Shown: positions 18,760 to 25,783 of the stretch, one piece after another | Layout: the number at the start of each line of letters is the position of its first letter | Numbering within the stretch: position 1 is the stretch's first letter | Assembly: GCA_021201235.1 (NCBI GenBank) | Contig: JAJQFI010000025.1 | Coordinates: 1 to 64,000, forward strand | Length of the DNA: 64,000 nt | Source of the DNA: Oscillospiraceae bacterium | Lineage (GTDB): Bacteria; Bacillota; Clostridia; Oscillospirales; Ruminococcaceae | Reading direction: 5' to 3' | The notes under the pieces: model-generated | Told to the model about the DNA's origin: nothing | The model's input: the letters and a program-made list of their open reading frames with translations, nothing else | Database searches by the model: none | Program-made: the position numbers and the translations under genes

Positions 18760-18805
18760 GTTGAAGGAAAATCGGGATATGCGAACTTAACACATTTTAT
18801 ATCTG

Positions 18806-18830
18806 AGAGCGACACCCATCGCTCTTTTTT
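18806..18830 (+). terminator. Intrinsic terminator after the acetyltransferase gene
   Basis: AGAGCGA (18806-18812) pairs with TCGCTCT (18819-18825) and is followed by a T run to 18830. Confidence 0.75.
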
Positions 18831-18875
18831 CATACTCATCTAAGGCGATTACAGCGAAGAAACACCAAACGTCTC

Positions 18876-18960
18876 CCGCATATTCCTGCCGTTTCGGCAA
18901 ATAATAGCACTAATTGCCACATCCTGTGGCAATCAGAAAACTATCGAAAGGACTGATTCC
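18876..18960 (+). promoter_or_regulatory. spoVT leader with 9-bp inverted repeat
   Basis: The leader holds ATTGCCACA-N3-TGTGGCAAT (18913-18933), then GAAAGG before the ATG. The same block recurs at 4171-4256. The repeat could be an operator for the AbrB-type product or an RNA hairpin near the ribosome-binding site. GCATA (18878-18882) followed by CAAATAA is a weak candidate forespore-type promoter. Confidence 0.4.
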
Positions 18961-19500
18961 ATGAAAGCGACAGGAATTGTTCGGAGGATTGACGACCTCG
19001 GGCGGGTTGTCATCCCGAAGGAAATCCGGCGGACTATGAGGATTCGCGAGGGCGATCCTCTTGAAATATACACAAGCGGCGAGGGCGAGGTCATCTTCAA
19101 AAAGTATTCGCCGGTCGGCGAAATGCAGGACAGCGCCGAGTCGGCGGCGGACGTTATCCACAAGCTTGGGTCTGCTCCCGTTGTCATTTTTGACAGAGAC
19201 CACGTCGTGGCGACGGCGGGGGTTCAGAAGAAAGAGTACGCCGAGAGGCGGATTTCACAGGGACTCGAAGAGCTCCTCGAGACCCGCAAGAGCTGGGTCT
19301 ACAACACCGAGGGCAAGGCGATTCTGCCGGTCGAAGGCGTCTCGAAGAACGCGCTTGCCGTTTCCCCGATTATCGCCTCGGGCGACCTCGCCGGTGCGGT
19401 CTGCTTCCTCAACTCCGAGAACCAAACCAAGGGCTCGGAGCTGCAGCTCACACTGGCGCAAATGACGGCGATGTTTCTTGGGAAACAATTAGAAGCGTAA
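18961..19500 (+). CDS. spoVT: Stage V sporulation protein T, complete copy
   Basis: This 179-residue protein is the usual length for SpoVT, the forespore regulator that tunes sigma-G genes. The N-terminal AbrB swapped-hairpin domain (1-52) reads MKATGIVRRIDDLGRVVIPK, and then RTMRIREGDPLEIYT. A C-terminal GAF domain (about 56-178) follows. Among the three spoVT-related sequences in the window this is the only complete one, so it presumably supplies the function. It differs from the 3' fragment at 23423 at about five residues over the shared part (for example N/D at WVYN, SK/GR near EGV, MT/TA near the end). It sits between an acetyltransferase and a truncated recombinase, an unusual setting for a core sporulation gene. 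Confidence 0.9.
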   Translation: MKATGIVRRIDDLGRVVIPKEIRRTMRIREGDPLEIYTSGEGEVIFKKYSPVGEMQDSAESAADVIHKLGSAPVVIFDRDHVVATAGVQKKEYAERRISQGLEELLETRKSWVYNTEGKAILPVEGVSKNALAVSPIIASGDLAGAVCFLNSENQTKGSELQLTLAQMTAMFLGKQLEA

Positions 19501-19513
19501 ACACCATAGACTC

Positions 19514-19545
19514 AAAAAGCTTCCTATTGGGGATAGGGGCTTTTT
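19514..19545 (+). terminator. Terminator after spoVT
   Basis: AAAAAGC (19514-19520) pairs with GCTTTTT, and CCTAT (19523-19527) pairs with ATAGG (19533-19537). Its 3' arm runs directly into the recombinase fragment. Confidence 0.6.
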
Positions 19546-20845
19546 GTTATTCTCCCGATTCGGCAGAGACTATCTCGAAGTCGGCGACTACCTCGAGCAT
19601 ATCTTCCCCTTCCTCGGCATCAGATTCATCTCCATCAACGACCAATACGACAGCGACAGGCTCAAGGGCAAAACCATCGGCATGGACGTGGCTTTCAGGA
19701 ATCTTGTGTACGATTACTACAGCAAGGACTTATCCAAGAAGGTCAAGTCGGCGATGGGCGTGATGCAAAGAAACTGCGAGCTGATTTCCTGCGTCCCCTA
19801 CGGCTACAAGGTCAGTCCCGACGACAGGCACAAGCTCATTATCGACGAGAAGACCGCTCCGACAGTCCGGCGAATCTTCTTGGACATCATTTCTGGGAAG
19901 TCCTGCACCGCCATTGCGAAGGCTCTGAACGAGGAGGGCGTGCCGACTCCGGCTCAGCAGAAGAATATCCGCAAGTCTTCATCCGTCACTCCCCAGTGGA
20001 CGCACACCATGATTCACAACCTGATCGGGAACATCAAATACACCGGTGCGATGGTCAACCACACTCGCGAAAGCCGGTTTATCCGGGACAAGAACCAACG
20101 GCGGCTTCCGAGGGAGGAGTGGTACATCCGCGAGAACGCACACCCCGCCATCGTCACCCGTGAAGAATACGATGCGGCGATGAACGCCATCTCAAGAAGG
20201 CGCAAATCCGCCCGCTCGGCTCACGACCAATCGGACAGAGTTTATTACTGTGGGCACTGCGGCGGCAAGCTCGAAAAGGCGAACGGCACCATCTTCGCCT
20301 GCCGCTACAGCCGCTATCACGACGGAAGCCCCTGCGAGGAGGTGCATTGGCGCAAATCCGACCTTGAGGAAATCCTCTTCGAAGCCCTCAAACGCCAGAT
20401 TGAAATCACCAAAGTTGAGGCAAGAAAAGCCGGCAACAGTTCGAAAGAAAAGAGCGAAAGCCTGGAACTCAGCCTCTCAATGCTCAAATCCCAACTCGAG
20501 ACCATTGATAGAGATAAGCTCACCATCTACGAAAACTATCACGAATCCAAAATCACCGCCGAGCAGTACCTCATATCCAAAGACGACTTGACGGTGAAGC
20601 AATCGGAGCTGAAACAGCAGATTGCAGACCTCGAAGAACAGCTAAAAGCAAGCGTTCAAGATAAAAATACGGCAGAAGAACAGCAAGAGACCGCAACTCA
20701 CCTCTCGACCCTCTCTGATGAACAGCTCAGGGAGCATCTTTATGATGCGGTCGAGAAAGTTCTGGTGTATGATGGGAGGAGCGTGGAGATTGTTTGGAGG
20801 TTTGGGGAGGTGGAAGATGAGGAGCAACTGTTAAGAAATGCTTAA
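19544..20845 (+). CDS. Large serine recombinase, N-terminal catalytic part missing
   Basis: The 433-residue frame opens at a TTG and starts at SRFGRDYLEVGDYLEHIFPF. In TnpX/TndX-type recombinases this string follows about 70 residues carrying the catalytic YxRvS serine motif, which is absent here. What remains is part of the resolvase fold, the recombinase domain (FLDIISGKSCTAIAKALNEE), a zinc ribbon (YYCGHCGGKL ... ACRYSRYHDGSPC) and a C-terminal coiled coil rich in Glu, Lys and Gln. Without the serine it cannot catalyse strand exchange. The break lies inside the spoVT terminator, so a deletion or recombination fused the two. It is evidence of a former integrative element. Confidence 0.8.
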   Translation: MLFSRFGRDYLEVGDYLEHIFPFLGIRFISINDQYDSDRLKGKTIGMDVAFRNLVYDYYSKDLSKKVKSAMGVMQRNCELISCVPYGYKVSPDDRHKLIIDEKTAPTVRRIFLDIISGKSCTAIAKALNEEGVPTPAQQKNIRKSSSVTPQWTHTMIHNLIGNIKYTGAMVNHTRESRFIRDKNQRRLPREEWYIRENAHPAIVTREEYDAAMNAISRRRKSARSAHDQSDRVYYCGHCGGKLEKANGTIFACRYSRYHDGSPCEEVHWRKSDLEEILFEALKRQIEITKVEARKAGNSSKEKSESLELSLSMLKSQLETIDRDKLTIYENYHESKITAEQYLISKDDLTVKQSELKQQIADLEEQLKASVQDKNTAEEQQETATHLSTLSDEQLREHLYDAVEKVLVYDGRSVEIVWRFGEVEDEEQLLRNA

Positions 20846-20868
20846 TAGTTCGGCTTGCAGTCTGCCTC

Positions 20869-20897
20869 TTGACTTTTGGGGAACAATATGCTATCAT
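20869..20897 (+). promoter_or_regulatory. Promoter of the Fic-like gene
   Basis: TTGACT (20869-20874), a 17-nt spacer and TATCAT (20892-20897) lie just after the recombinase stop and before the ATG at 20933. Confidence 0.55.
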
Positions 20898-20932
20898 AAA
20901 ACTGCAAAATGTTCCCCAAGGAAGGCGAAATC

Positions 20933-21871
20933 ATGGCACCACAATATGATGAAATTCAGGAGTTGCTTCACAGTCGAGCGGATTTGAACGCTCGGCTCAA
21001 CCTCATGCCCTATGACGGAACGCCTGAGATCAAGGAGCGTGACGGCGGGAAATATCTTTATGTCCGCAAGCGGGTTGCGGGAAAGCAGACCTCGACCTAT
21101 GTCGGCTCATACACAGACGAGCTCTATAACCTTCTTCTCCGCAATTCGAGGGAAGCCCGGGAAATCCGCCGGGAGCTTCGGAAAATCGAGAAACAGCTTG
21201 CCGAAGCGGGCTATTCCGAGGATGAGCTTCCCGCCGAAGTCGTTAAAAACATCGAATTCGCCCGTGCAAACATGAAAAGAAACATCTATGACCAAGCCGT
21301 TCTTGAGGGCGTTGCGACCTCCTTCCCGCAGACGGAGGAAATCATCGAGGGCGGCATCGTTTCCGGGATGACCGCAACCGACGTCCAGAAGATTCTCAAT
21401 CTCAAGCACGCCTGGGAGTTCATTCTTGACCGGGACGTTATCGCGAGCAAGACCGACTACTATATGCTGAGTCACATTGCCCGCCTCGTCAACGAAGGCT
21501 TCTTTGCGGATGGCGGACGGATTCGTGGCGTTCCCGTCACAATCGGCGGCAGTTCCTATGTCCCGCCTCTGCCGATTGAGCTCGACGTAAAAGATAAAAT
21601 CCGTGAAATCGCCGACAGTGAGAACGAAGCCGTCAACATTGCAATCAGGCTCTGCTTATATTGCATGAAGACGCAGATTTTCCTTGACGGAAACAAGCGG
21701 GCTTCGGTGATATTTGCGAACCACTACCTCATCGCCCACGGTGGAGGCTTCCTCGTGATTCCTGAGCAGGCAGTTCCGGAGTTCAAGAGGCTCCTCGTCA
21801 GGTATTATGAGGGCGAGGATGAAGCTGTAATCACTGCTTTCCTCAGGAAGAATTGTTGGGAGAAGATGTAG
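20933..21871 (+). CDS. Fic/DOC-family protein with altered active-site motif
   Basis: The 312-residue product starts at ATG 20933 (MAPQYDEIQELLHSRADLN), with an AGGAAGG ribosome-binding site. The N-terminal region carries a YLYVRKRVAGKQTSTYVGSY strand segment and a charged helix. The Fic fold follows at about 140-310. The motif that should read HxFxDGNxR is TQIFLDGNKR, so the catalytic His is Gln while the Asp, Gly-Asn and Arg are kept. Active Fic proteins AMPylate or otherwise modify target proteins; loss of the His normally abolishes this. Members with this substitution exist, so it may have another role such as binding or regulation. It lies among mobile-element cargo and precedes a hydrolase gene by 18 nt. 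Confidence 0.75.
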   Translation: MAPQYDEIQELLHSRADLNARLNLMPYDGTPEIKERDGGKYLYVRKRVAGKQTSTYVGSYTDELYNLLLRNSREAREIRRELRKIEKQLAEAGYSEDELPAEVVKNIEFARANMKRNIYDQAVLEGVATSFPQTEEIIEGGIVSGMTATDVQKILNLKHAWEFILDRDVIASKTDYYMLSHIARLVNEGFFADGGRIRGVPVTIGGSSYVPPLPIELDVKDKIREIADSENEAVNIAIRLCLYCMKTQIFLDGNKRASVIFANHYLIAHGGGFLVIPEQAVPEFKRLLVRYYEGEDEAVITAFLRKNCWEKM

Positions 21872-21889
21872 CCTCCGGAAAGAGAAATC

Positions 21890-22639
21890 ATGAAATCAGG
21901 TGACACCATGTCAAACACCATAACTCAAAAATCAAAGAAATCCGCAGGGAAAATAGTCCTCATCGTTGTCGTAATCTTAATCGCCGTGTTGGCGGTCGCT
22001 TTCGTCTGGTATGTCAACGACTATTACCATGCCGTCGGTGTGGACGGGTATCTTTCGAGCAGTGACACTGTTCAGGTGATTCAGGTTGACGACGGAATTC
22101 TCTTCTGCGGAGGGAACAAGACGGCGCTCATCTTCTATCCCGGCGCAAAGGTCGAGTACACGGCATATGCGCCAATCATGATGAGCCTTGCCGAGAACGG
22201 CGTCGACTGTTTTCTCGTTGATATGCCCTTCAACCTCGCATTTTTCGGGATGAACAAGGCGGAAAGCATCATGTCCGAGTATGTTTCCTATGAGAGCTGG
22301 TACATCGGCGGGCACTCCTTGGGAGGAGCGATGGCGGCGTCGTTTGCGTCGAACCATCTTGACGAGCTCGACGTTCTCATCCTCTTTGCGTCCTACTCGA
22401 CGAGCGACTTGGGCGACCTCCCCGTTCTCTCAATCTACGGCAGTGAGGACGGCGTCCTTAATATGGAAAGCCTCGAAGCCGGGCGGGAATATTCGACCGA
22501 CTACACCGAAATCGTCATTGAAGGCGGCAACCACGCCGGTTTCGGAAGCTACGGCGAGCAAGCAGGCGATGGCGTTGCCACAATCCCGCAGGAAGAACAG
22601 TGGGAGATGACGGTGGAAGAGATTTTAGGGTGGATGTAA
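21890..22639 (+). CDS. Membrane-anchored alpha/beta hydrolase
   Basis: This 249-residue protein starts at ATG 21890 (GGAAAGAG upstream); an ATG at 21908 with AGGTG is an alternative. A lysine-rich N-terminus precedes one transmembrane helix (KIVLIVVVILIAVLAVAFVW, about 21-40). The hydrolase domain therefore probably lies outside the membrane. The nucleophile motif is GGHSLGGAMA. The acid is probably the Asp of YGSEDGVLN and the base the His of GGNHAGFGSYG. The fold and the short length fit the small alpha/beta hydrolases (dienelactone hydrolase or lipase-like). The substrate is unknown. It probably shares a transcript with the upstream Fic-like gene. Confidence 0.8.
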   Translation: MKSGDTMSNTITQKSKKSAGKIVLIVVVILIAVLAVAFVWYVNDYYHAVGVDGYLSSSDTVQVIQVDDGILFCGGNKTALIFYPGAKVEYTAYAPIMMSLAENGVDCFLVDMPFNLAFFGMNKAESIMSEYVSYESWYIGGHSLGGAMAASFASNHLDELDVLILFASYSTSDLGDLPVLSIYGSEDGVLNMESLEAGREYSTDYTEIVIEGGNHAGFGSYGEQAGDGVATIPQEEQWEMTVEEILGWM

Positions 22640-22654
22640 ATTTATAAAAACCAC

Positions 22655-22699
22655 TTGATTTTCACCTCGTAGTATCGTATAATGATACTGCGAGGTGAA
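22655..22699 (+). promoter_or_regulatory. AbiEi promoter with overlapping inverted-repeat operator
   Basis: TTGATT (22655-22660), a 17-nt spacer and TATAAT (22678-22683) form the promoter. A 16-nt inverted repeat with one mismatch, TTCACCTCGTAGTATC (22661-22676) and GATACTGCGAGGTGAA (22684-22699), fills the spacer and flanks the -10. Its right arm carries the ribosome-binding site. AbiEi antitoxins are known to repress their own promoter through inverted repeats. Confidence 0.75.
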
Positions 22700-22702
22700 A
22701 TT

Positions 22703-23290
22703 ATGATAAAAACAACCGATATGCTCTTGGAAGAACTTAAAAGTTACGCCAACCCGAAAAACAAGCTTTCTCGGATGGTCAGAAACGGCGAGGTCTTCCC
22801 CATCGTCAAGGGGCTTTACGAAACGGACAGGAACACTCCCGCCCACTTGCTTGCGGGGAGCATCTATGGTCCTTCTTACATTTCTTTTGAGTATGCCCTG
22901 AGTTTCTACGGGATGATTTCCGAAGCCGTCTACACCGTCACCTGCGCCACCTTCGAAAAGAAAAAGAAGAAGCGTTATGAAAAGGCTTTCGGGTCTTTTT
23001 CATATCGTGACATTCCGAGCGAGGCGTTCCCTCTTGGTATAAGAATCATGAAGGACGGCGACTACTATTACCGCATCGCCACTCCCGAAAAGGCTCTCTG
23101 CGACAAGCTCTATACCGTGAAACCGGTCGCGAACTCGGCGCAGATGAAAACACTGCTTTTCGACGACTTGCGGATTGACGAGGACGAGCTTATGAAGCTC
23201 GATTTGGGGGAGATTGAGAGGATGGCAGGCAGCTATCATTCGACCAATGTAAAAAAACTCTGTACCGTACTCAAAAGACTTCAAAAATAA
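22703..23290 (+). CDS. AbiEi-family (type IV) antitoxin, orphan
   Basis: The ATG at 22703 (MIKTTDMLLEELKSYANPKN) is placed just after the right arm of the operator and a GAGGTG ribosome-binding site. The 195-residue protein matches the AbiEi family of type IV toxin-antitoxin systems. The N-terminal winged helix has MVRNGEVFPIVKGLYETD, and the conserved core has YISFEYALSFYGMISEAVYT and FSYRDIPSEAFPLGI. AbiEi represses the operon and counteracts AbiEii, a nucleotidyltransferase toxin normally encoded immediately downstream. Here no AbiEii follows; after a 130-bp gap comes the spoVT 3' fragment. The antitoxin is therefore orphaned, either because the toxin was lost or because it serves as a stand-alone regulator. 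Confidence 0.8.
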   Translation: MIKTTDMLLEELKSYANPKNKLSRMVRNGEVFPIVKGLYETDRNTPAHLLAGSIYGPSYISFEYALSFYGMISEAVYTVTCATFEKKKKKRYEKAFGSFSYRDIPSEAFPLGIRIMKDGDYYYRIATPEKALCDKLYTVKPVANSAQMKTLLFDDLRIDEDELMKLDLGEIERMAGSYHSTNVKKLCTVLKRLQK

Positions 23291-23422
23291 CCAAGTGTAT
23301 GAAAACCAACTCTCCGGAAATTCCGAATAGTTTATCTCAAAAAGGAAGTCGCACAAAAACAACAAATACATCCGATTTTGTATCATTCCAAGAAATTTTT
23401 TAGAAACCCCTTGACATAAACA

Positions 23423-23932
23423 GACGACTTAGGAAGGGTTGTCATCCCCAAAGAAATCCGGCGGACTATGAGGATTCGCGAGGGCGACCCTCTTGAAATA
23501 TACACAAGCGGCGAGGGCGAGGTCATCTTCAAGAAGTACTCGCCGGTCGGGGAGATGCAGGACAGCGCCGAGTCGGCGGCGGACGTTATCCACAAGCTTG
23601 GGTCGGCTCCCGTGGTCATTTTTGACAGAGACCACGTCGTGGCGACGGCAGGCGTTCAGAAAAAGGAGTACGCCGAGAGGCGGATTTCACAGGGACTCGA
23701 AGAGCTCCTCGAGACCCGCAAGAGCTGGGTCTACGACACCGAGGGCAAGGCGATTCTGCCGGTCGAAGGCGTCGGGCGGAACGCGCTTGCCGTCTCCCCG
23801 ATTATCGCGTCGGGAGATCTGGCGGGAGCGGTCTGCTTCCTGAATTCCGAGAACCAGACGAAGGGCTCGGAGCTTCAGCTGACGCTTGCGCAAACGGCGG
23901 CGATGTTCTTAGGAAAACAATTAGAAGCCTAA
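23423..23932 (+). pseudogene. spoVT: spoVT 3' fragment lacking the first 10 codons
   Basis: Homology to the complete spoVT begins abruptly at GACGA (23423-23427) and continues through codons for DDLGRVVIPKEIRRT, the rest of the AbrB hairpin and the full GAF domain to a TAA at 23930-23932. The start, the first strand MKATGIVRRI and the leader are missing. An internal ATG at 23468 could give a 154-residue product lacking most of the DNA-binding domain. A TTGACA lies just upstream (23411-23416) but has no matching -10 box. The upstream neighbour is AbiEi and the downstream neighbour a spore-coat gene, a natural companion for a resident spoVT. Confidence 0.75.
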
Positions 23933-23937
23933 CACGC

Positions 23938-24002
23938 GAATATTTCCAAAAAATCATGCCATAATACTCCCATACTTTAAAATAAAGGAGATTATGGCAT
24001 GA
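23938..24002 (+). promoter_or_regulatory. Candidate sigma-G promoter and start-codon inverted repeat of the coat gene
   Basis: GAATA (23938-23942), a 17-nt spacer and CATAATA (23960-23966) match the known sigma-G consensus GHATR/CATWHTA well. A perfect 12-nt inverted repeat, TCATGCCATAAT (23954-23965) and ATTATGGCATGA (23991-24002), includes the -10 in its left arm and the start codon in its right arm. AAAGGAG (23984-23990) lies in the loop. Confidence 0.5.
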
Positions 24003-24457
24003 CTTTAACTCAGAAAGAAATCGGCTTACTCAAGGACCTGAAGGATCAGGAAAAGCTCTGTTGGGAGAAGTACTCGAAGTACTCGGACGAAGCCTGCTCG
24101 TGCGAGCTCAAACAGCTCTTCCAAAGCATCTCGCAGGTGGAGCACAACCACTACGACACCGTGAACAGCATGCTTTCCGGCAACGTCCCGACGGTGCCCG
24201 AGGGGATCTTGAAGGACGAAAACAACGGTTGGTGCAAGAAAATCTGCTACAAGGACACAAGATCTGCGGACATCGACAAGTTCCTTGCGTCCGACATGCT
24301 CGCGATGGAGAAGCACGTCTCGGCGCTCTATGACACCTCGGTCTTCGAGTTCAGCGACCCGAACGCCCGCCGCGTCCTAAACCATATTCAGGCGGAGGAG
24401 CAACAGCACGGGGAGCAGCTTTATAGCTTTTTGTCAGCGAATGGGATGTACCAATGA
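23999..24457 (+). CDS. Ferritin-like spore coat protein (CotF family)
   Basis: This 152-residue, mostly helical protein matches the ferritin-like CotF family of spore coat proteins. It has a first helix pair around LLKDLKDQEKLCWEKYSKYS and ISQVEHNHYDTVNSML, and a second around LASDMLAMEKHVSALYDTSV and LNHIQAEEQQHGEQLYSFLS. Conserved Glu and His residues sit where ferritin-like folds place metal ligands; no enzymatic role is established for the family. The start at 23999 follows AAAGGAG by 8 nt; the earlier ATG at 23994 stops after two codons. The sigma-G-like promoter and the neighbouring spoVT remnant support expression during sporulation. Confidence 0.8.
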   Translation: MTLTQKEIGLLKDLKDQEKLCWEKYSKYSDEACSCELKQLFQSISQVEHNHYDTVNSMLSGNVPTVPEGILKDENNGWCKKICYKDTRSADIDKFLASDMLAMEKHVSALYDTSVFEFSDPNARRVLNHIQAEEQQHGEQLYSFLSANGMYQ

Positions 24458-24500
24458 CTTCGCTTCGCGAAGTCGGCAAGTTCGGCAAAGCCGAACTTGC
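24456..24500 (+). repeat. Pair of stable hairpins, GCGAAGC-type loops
   Basis: GACTTCGC/GCGAAGTC (24456-24474) and GCAAGTTCGGC/GCCGAACTTGC around AAA (24476-24500) lie between convergent genes. They may serve as a bidirectional terminator. The same hairpin style recurs at 33515-33561, 49951-50004 and 53277-53320. Confidence 0.5.
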
Positions 24501-24506
24501 GCCCTC

Positions 24507-24944
24507 TTACATAATTACACTCCGTATATTTTTAACGCTATTTTTCGCAACGTAATAGATTTTGTCCGCCATGAGATATCCACGGTCATAAAAGCTATAG
24601 CATTCGTCGCCGACCCGGACGTTGATGACATAGGTGACATTAGAGATCCCGGTCGAGCCCGAAAGGGTTTTGAAGCAGTTGTGATAAGTGATTCCCTCAA
24701 GCGTATCGACCAATTCGTCATAGCCGTCGTCGCCCGGGGAGAAGGAATACTCGGTCGTCTCCCAGTCGGCGGTCGAAGTCATGTCGAGCACCGTGAGCTT
24801 CGCGACCGTATACTCAACGCGAATCTCCTCGCCGTCTGGAACGGTGATGCGGTGCGGCGTAATGAAGTACACCCCGAGCCCCATCAAAAGAACCGCCAGC
24901 ATAACGGCGGCACAGATTCTGATTTTCGCTTGCAAAGTTTTCAT
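24507..24944 (-). CDS. Hypothetical membrane-anchored protein
   Basis: This 145-residue protein has an uncleaved signal or membrane helix at about 8-28 (RICAAVMLAVLLMGLGVYFI). A soluble extracytoplasmic part follows, with the segments YTVAKLTVLDMTSTADWETT and GISNVTYVINVRVGDECYSF. The composition suggests a small beta-rich domain. I do not recognise the family. It is convergent with the coat gene; on the other side are the RelBE-type genes, in the same direction and 83 nt away. No partner or function can be inferred. Confidence 0.6.
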   Translation of the reverse strand: MKTLQAKIRICAAVMLAVLLMGLGVYFITPHRITVPDGEEIRVEYTVAKLTVLDMTSTADWETTEYSFSPGDDGYDELVDTLEGITYHNCFKTLSGSTGISNVTYVINVRVGDECYSFYDRGYLMADKIYYVAKNSVKNIRSVIM

Positions 24945-25027
24945 ATCAAAACTCCCTTCCGATAGGGTCCGATAGCTATTATAGCACGTTTCGGGAGGGA
25001 GTGGTGTTAAATGTGGGTTAAGGATTG

Positions 25028-25369
25028 CTATTCAACATCCGGGTAGACAACGCTGTCGACATTTCTGCCGCCGTATACGATTCTCGAAATTCTCAGCACC
25101 TGTGTGCTTTCGTCGGGAAGGTAATAGATTATAAAGTTTTCAACAGGCACCTTGCGGACACCTTTGCTTGCCCACGGCTCCCATTCTACCTTGGGATGGC
25201 TTTCCGGAAACATCGCCAGACTTTCAACCTGACTTTCAATCTTTCCTATAATTCTTACTGCGGCTTTTGCTGACAAAAGGTCGCCCGATATATACGAATA
25301 GATGGCGTCCATATCCTTCATAGCCTGCGGTGAATAAATCACGCTGTAGTTAATGTTCTCGTCATTCAT
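25028..25369 (-). CDS. RelE/ParE-family toxin
   Basis: This 113-residue protein has the RelE/ParE fold: YSPQAMKDMDAIYSYISGDL forms the helical hairpin, and VRKVPVENFIIYYLPDESTQ and VLRISRIVYGGRN form the terminal strands. RelE-type members cleave mRNA on the ribosome and ParE-type members inhibit gyrase; sequence alone does not decide here. The start overlaps the stop of the antitoxin gene by 4 nt, the usual translational coupling of type II toxin-antitoxin pairs. The N-terminal MNDENINYSV is slightly longer than usual. Confidence 0.85.
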   Translation of the reverse strand: MNDENINYSVIYSPQAMKDMDAIYSYISGDLLSAKAAVRIIGKIESQVESLAMFPESHPKVEWEPWASKGVRKVPVENFIIYYLPDESTQVLRISRIVYGGRNVDSVVYPDVE

Positions 25370-25671
25370 ATTCCATACCTGTCATGCAAAATTTTGTGAA
25401 CCTCTTCGGGGGTATATCCCTTTCCATCTTTGAACGAATCGAAGCCTTTCTGAATTTCTGCGCTGATTTCCTCCTCCGTCATCCCGCCGATTGCGGTCGG
25501 TTTCTTCTCGGAAAGTCTGAGCTCGAAGGGCATGCCGTCGTGAAGGACAATCTGGCTGTAGAGCATCTGGATAGCGCCTGACGGAGTAATCCCAAGCTTT
25601 GCAAGGATGCTCTCGGCGTTCTCCTTGAGTTCGGTGTCGATTCTTGCATAGACAGCGGTCGTATTCGCCAT
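25366..25671 (-). CDS. RelB/DinJ-family antitoxin
   Basis: The start is set at ATG 25671 (MANTTAVYARIDTELKENAE), 9 nt from GGAG; the ATG at 25680 touches the ribosome-binding site. The 101-residue protein has an N-terminal ribbon-helix-helix (TTAVYARIDTELKENAESIL, then LGITPSGAIQMLYSQIV), which binds operator DNA as a dimer. A disordered, charged C-terminus neutralises the toxin encoded immediately downstream. The operon probably represses itself through the TTGCAAGC repeats at its promoter. Confidence 0.85.
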   Translation of the reverse strand: MANTTAVYARIDTELKENAESILAKLGITPSGAIQMLYSQIVLHDGMPFELRLSEKKPTAIGGMTEEEISAEIQKGFDSFKDGKGYTPEEVHKILHDRYGI

Positions 25672-25700
25672 ATGAATCATCTCCTTTTATCGTTTTTTTT

Positions 25701-25743
25701 ATTATATCACGATTTGCAAGCGTTTGCAAGCATTTGCTTGCAA
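25701..25743 (-). promoter_or_regulatory. RelBE-type promoter with TTGCAAG operator repeats
   Basis: On the minus strand TTGCAA (25724-25729), a 17-nt spacer and TATAAT (25701-25706) form the promoter. TTGCAAG occurs at 25714-25720 and 25724-25730, and inverted as GCTTGCAA at 25736-25743, covering the spacer and the -35. Confidence 0.65.
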
Positions 25744-25783
25744 TTTCCTGCAAAATAAATTCCCGCGAATTGCGGGGGATTAT

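Noticed and set aside
4291-23422. Terminal inverted repeats at the ends of the 19-kb segment
   Set aside because: The left end (TTACGTTATAATAAG) and the complement of the right end (TGTTTATGTCAAGGG) do not match convincingly.
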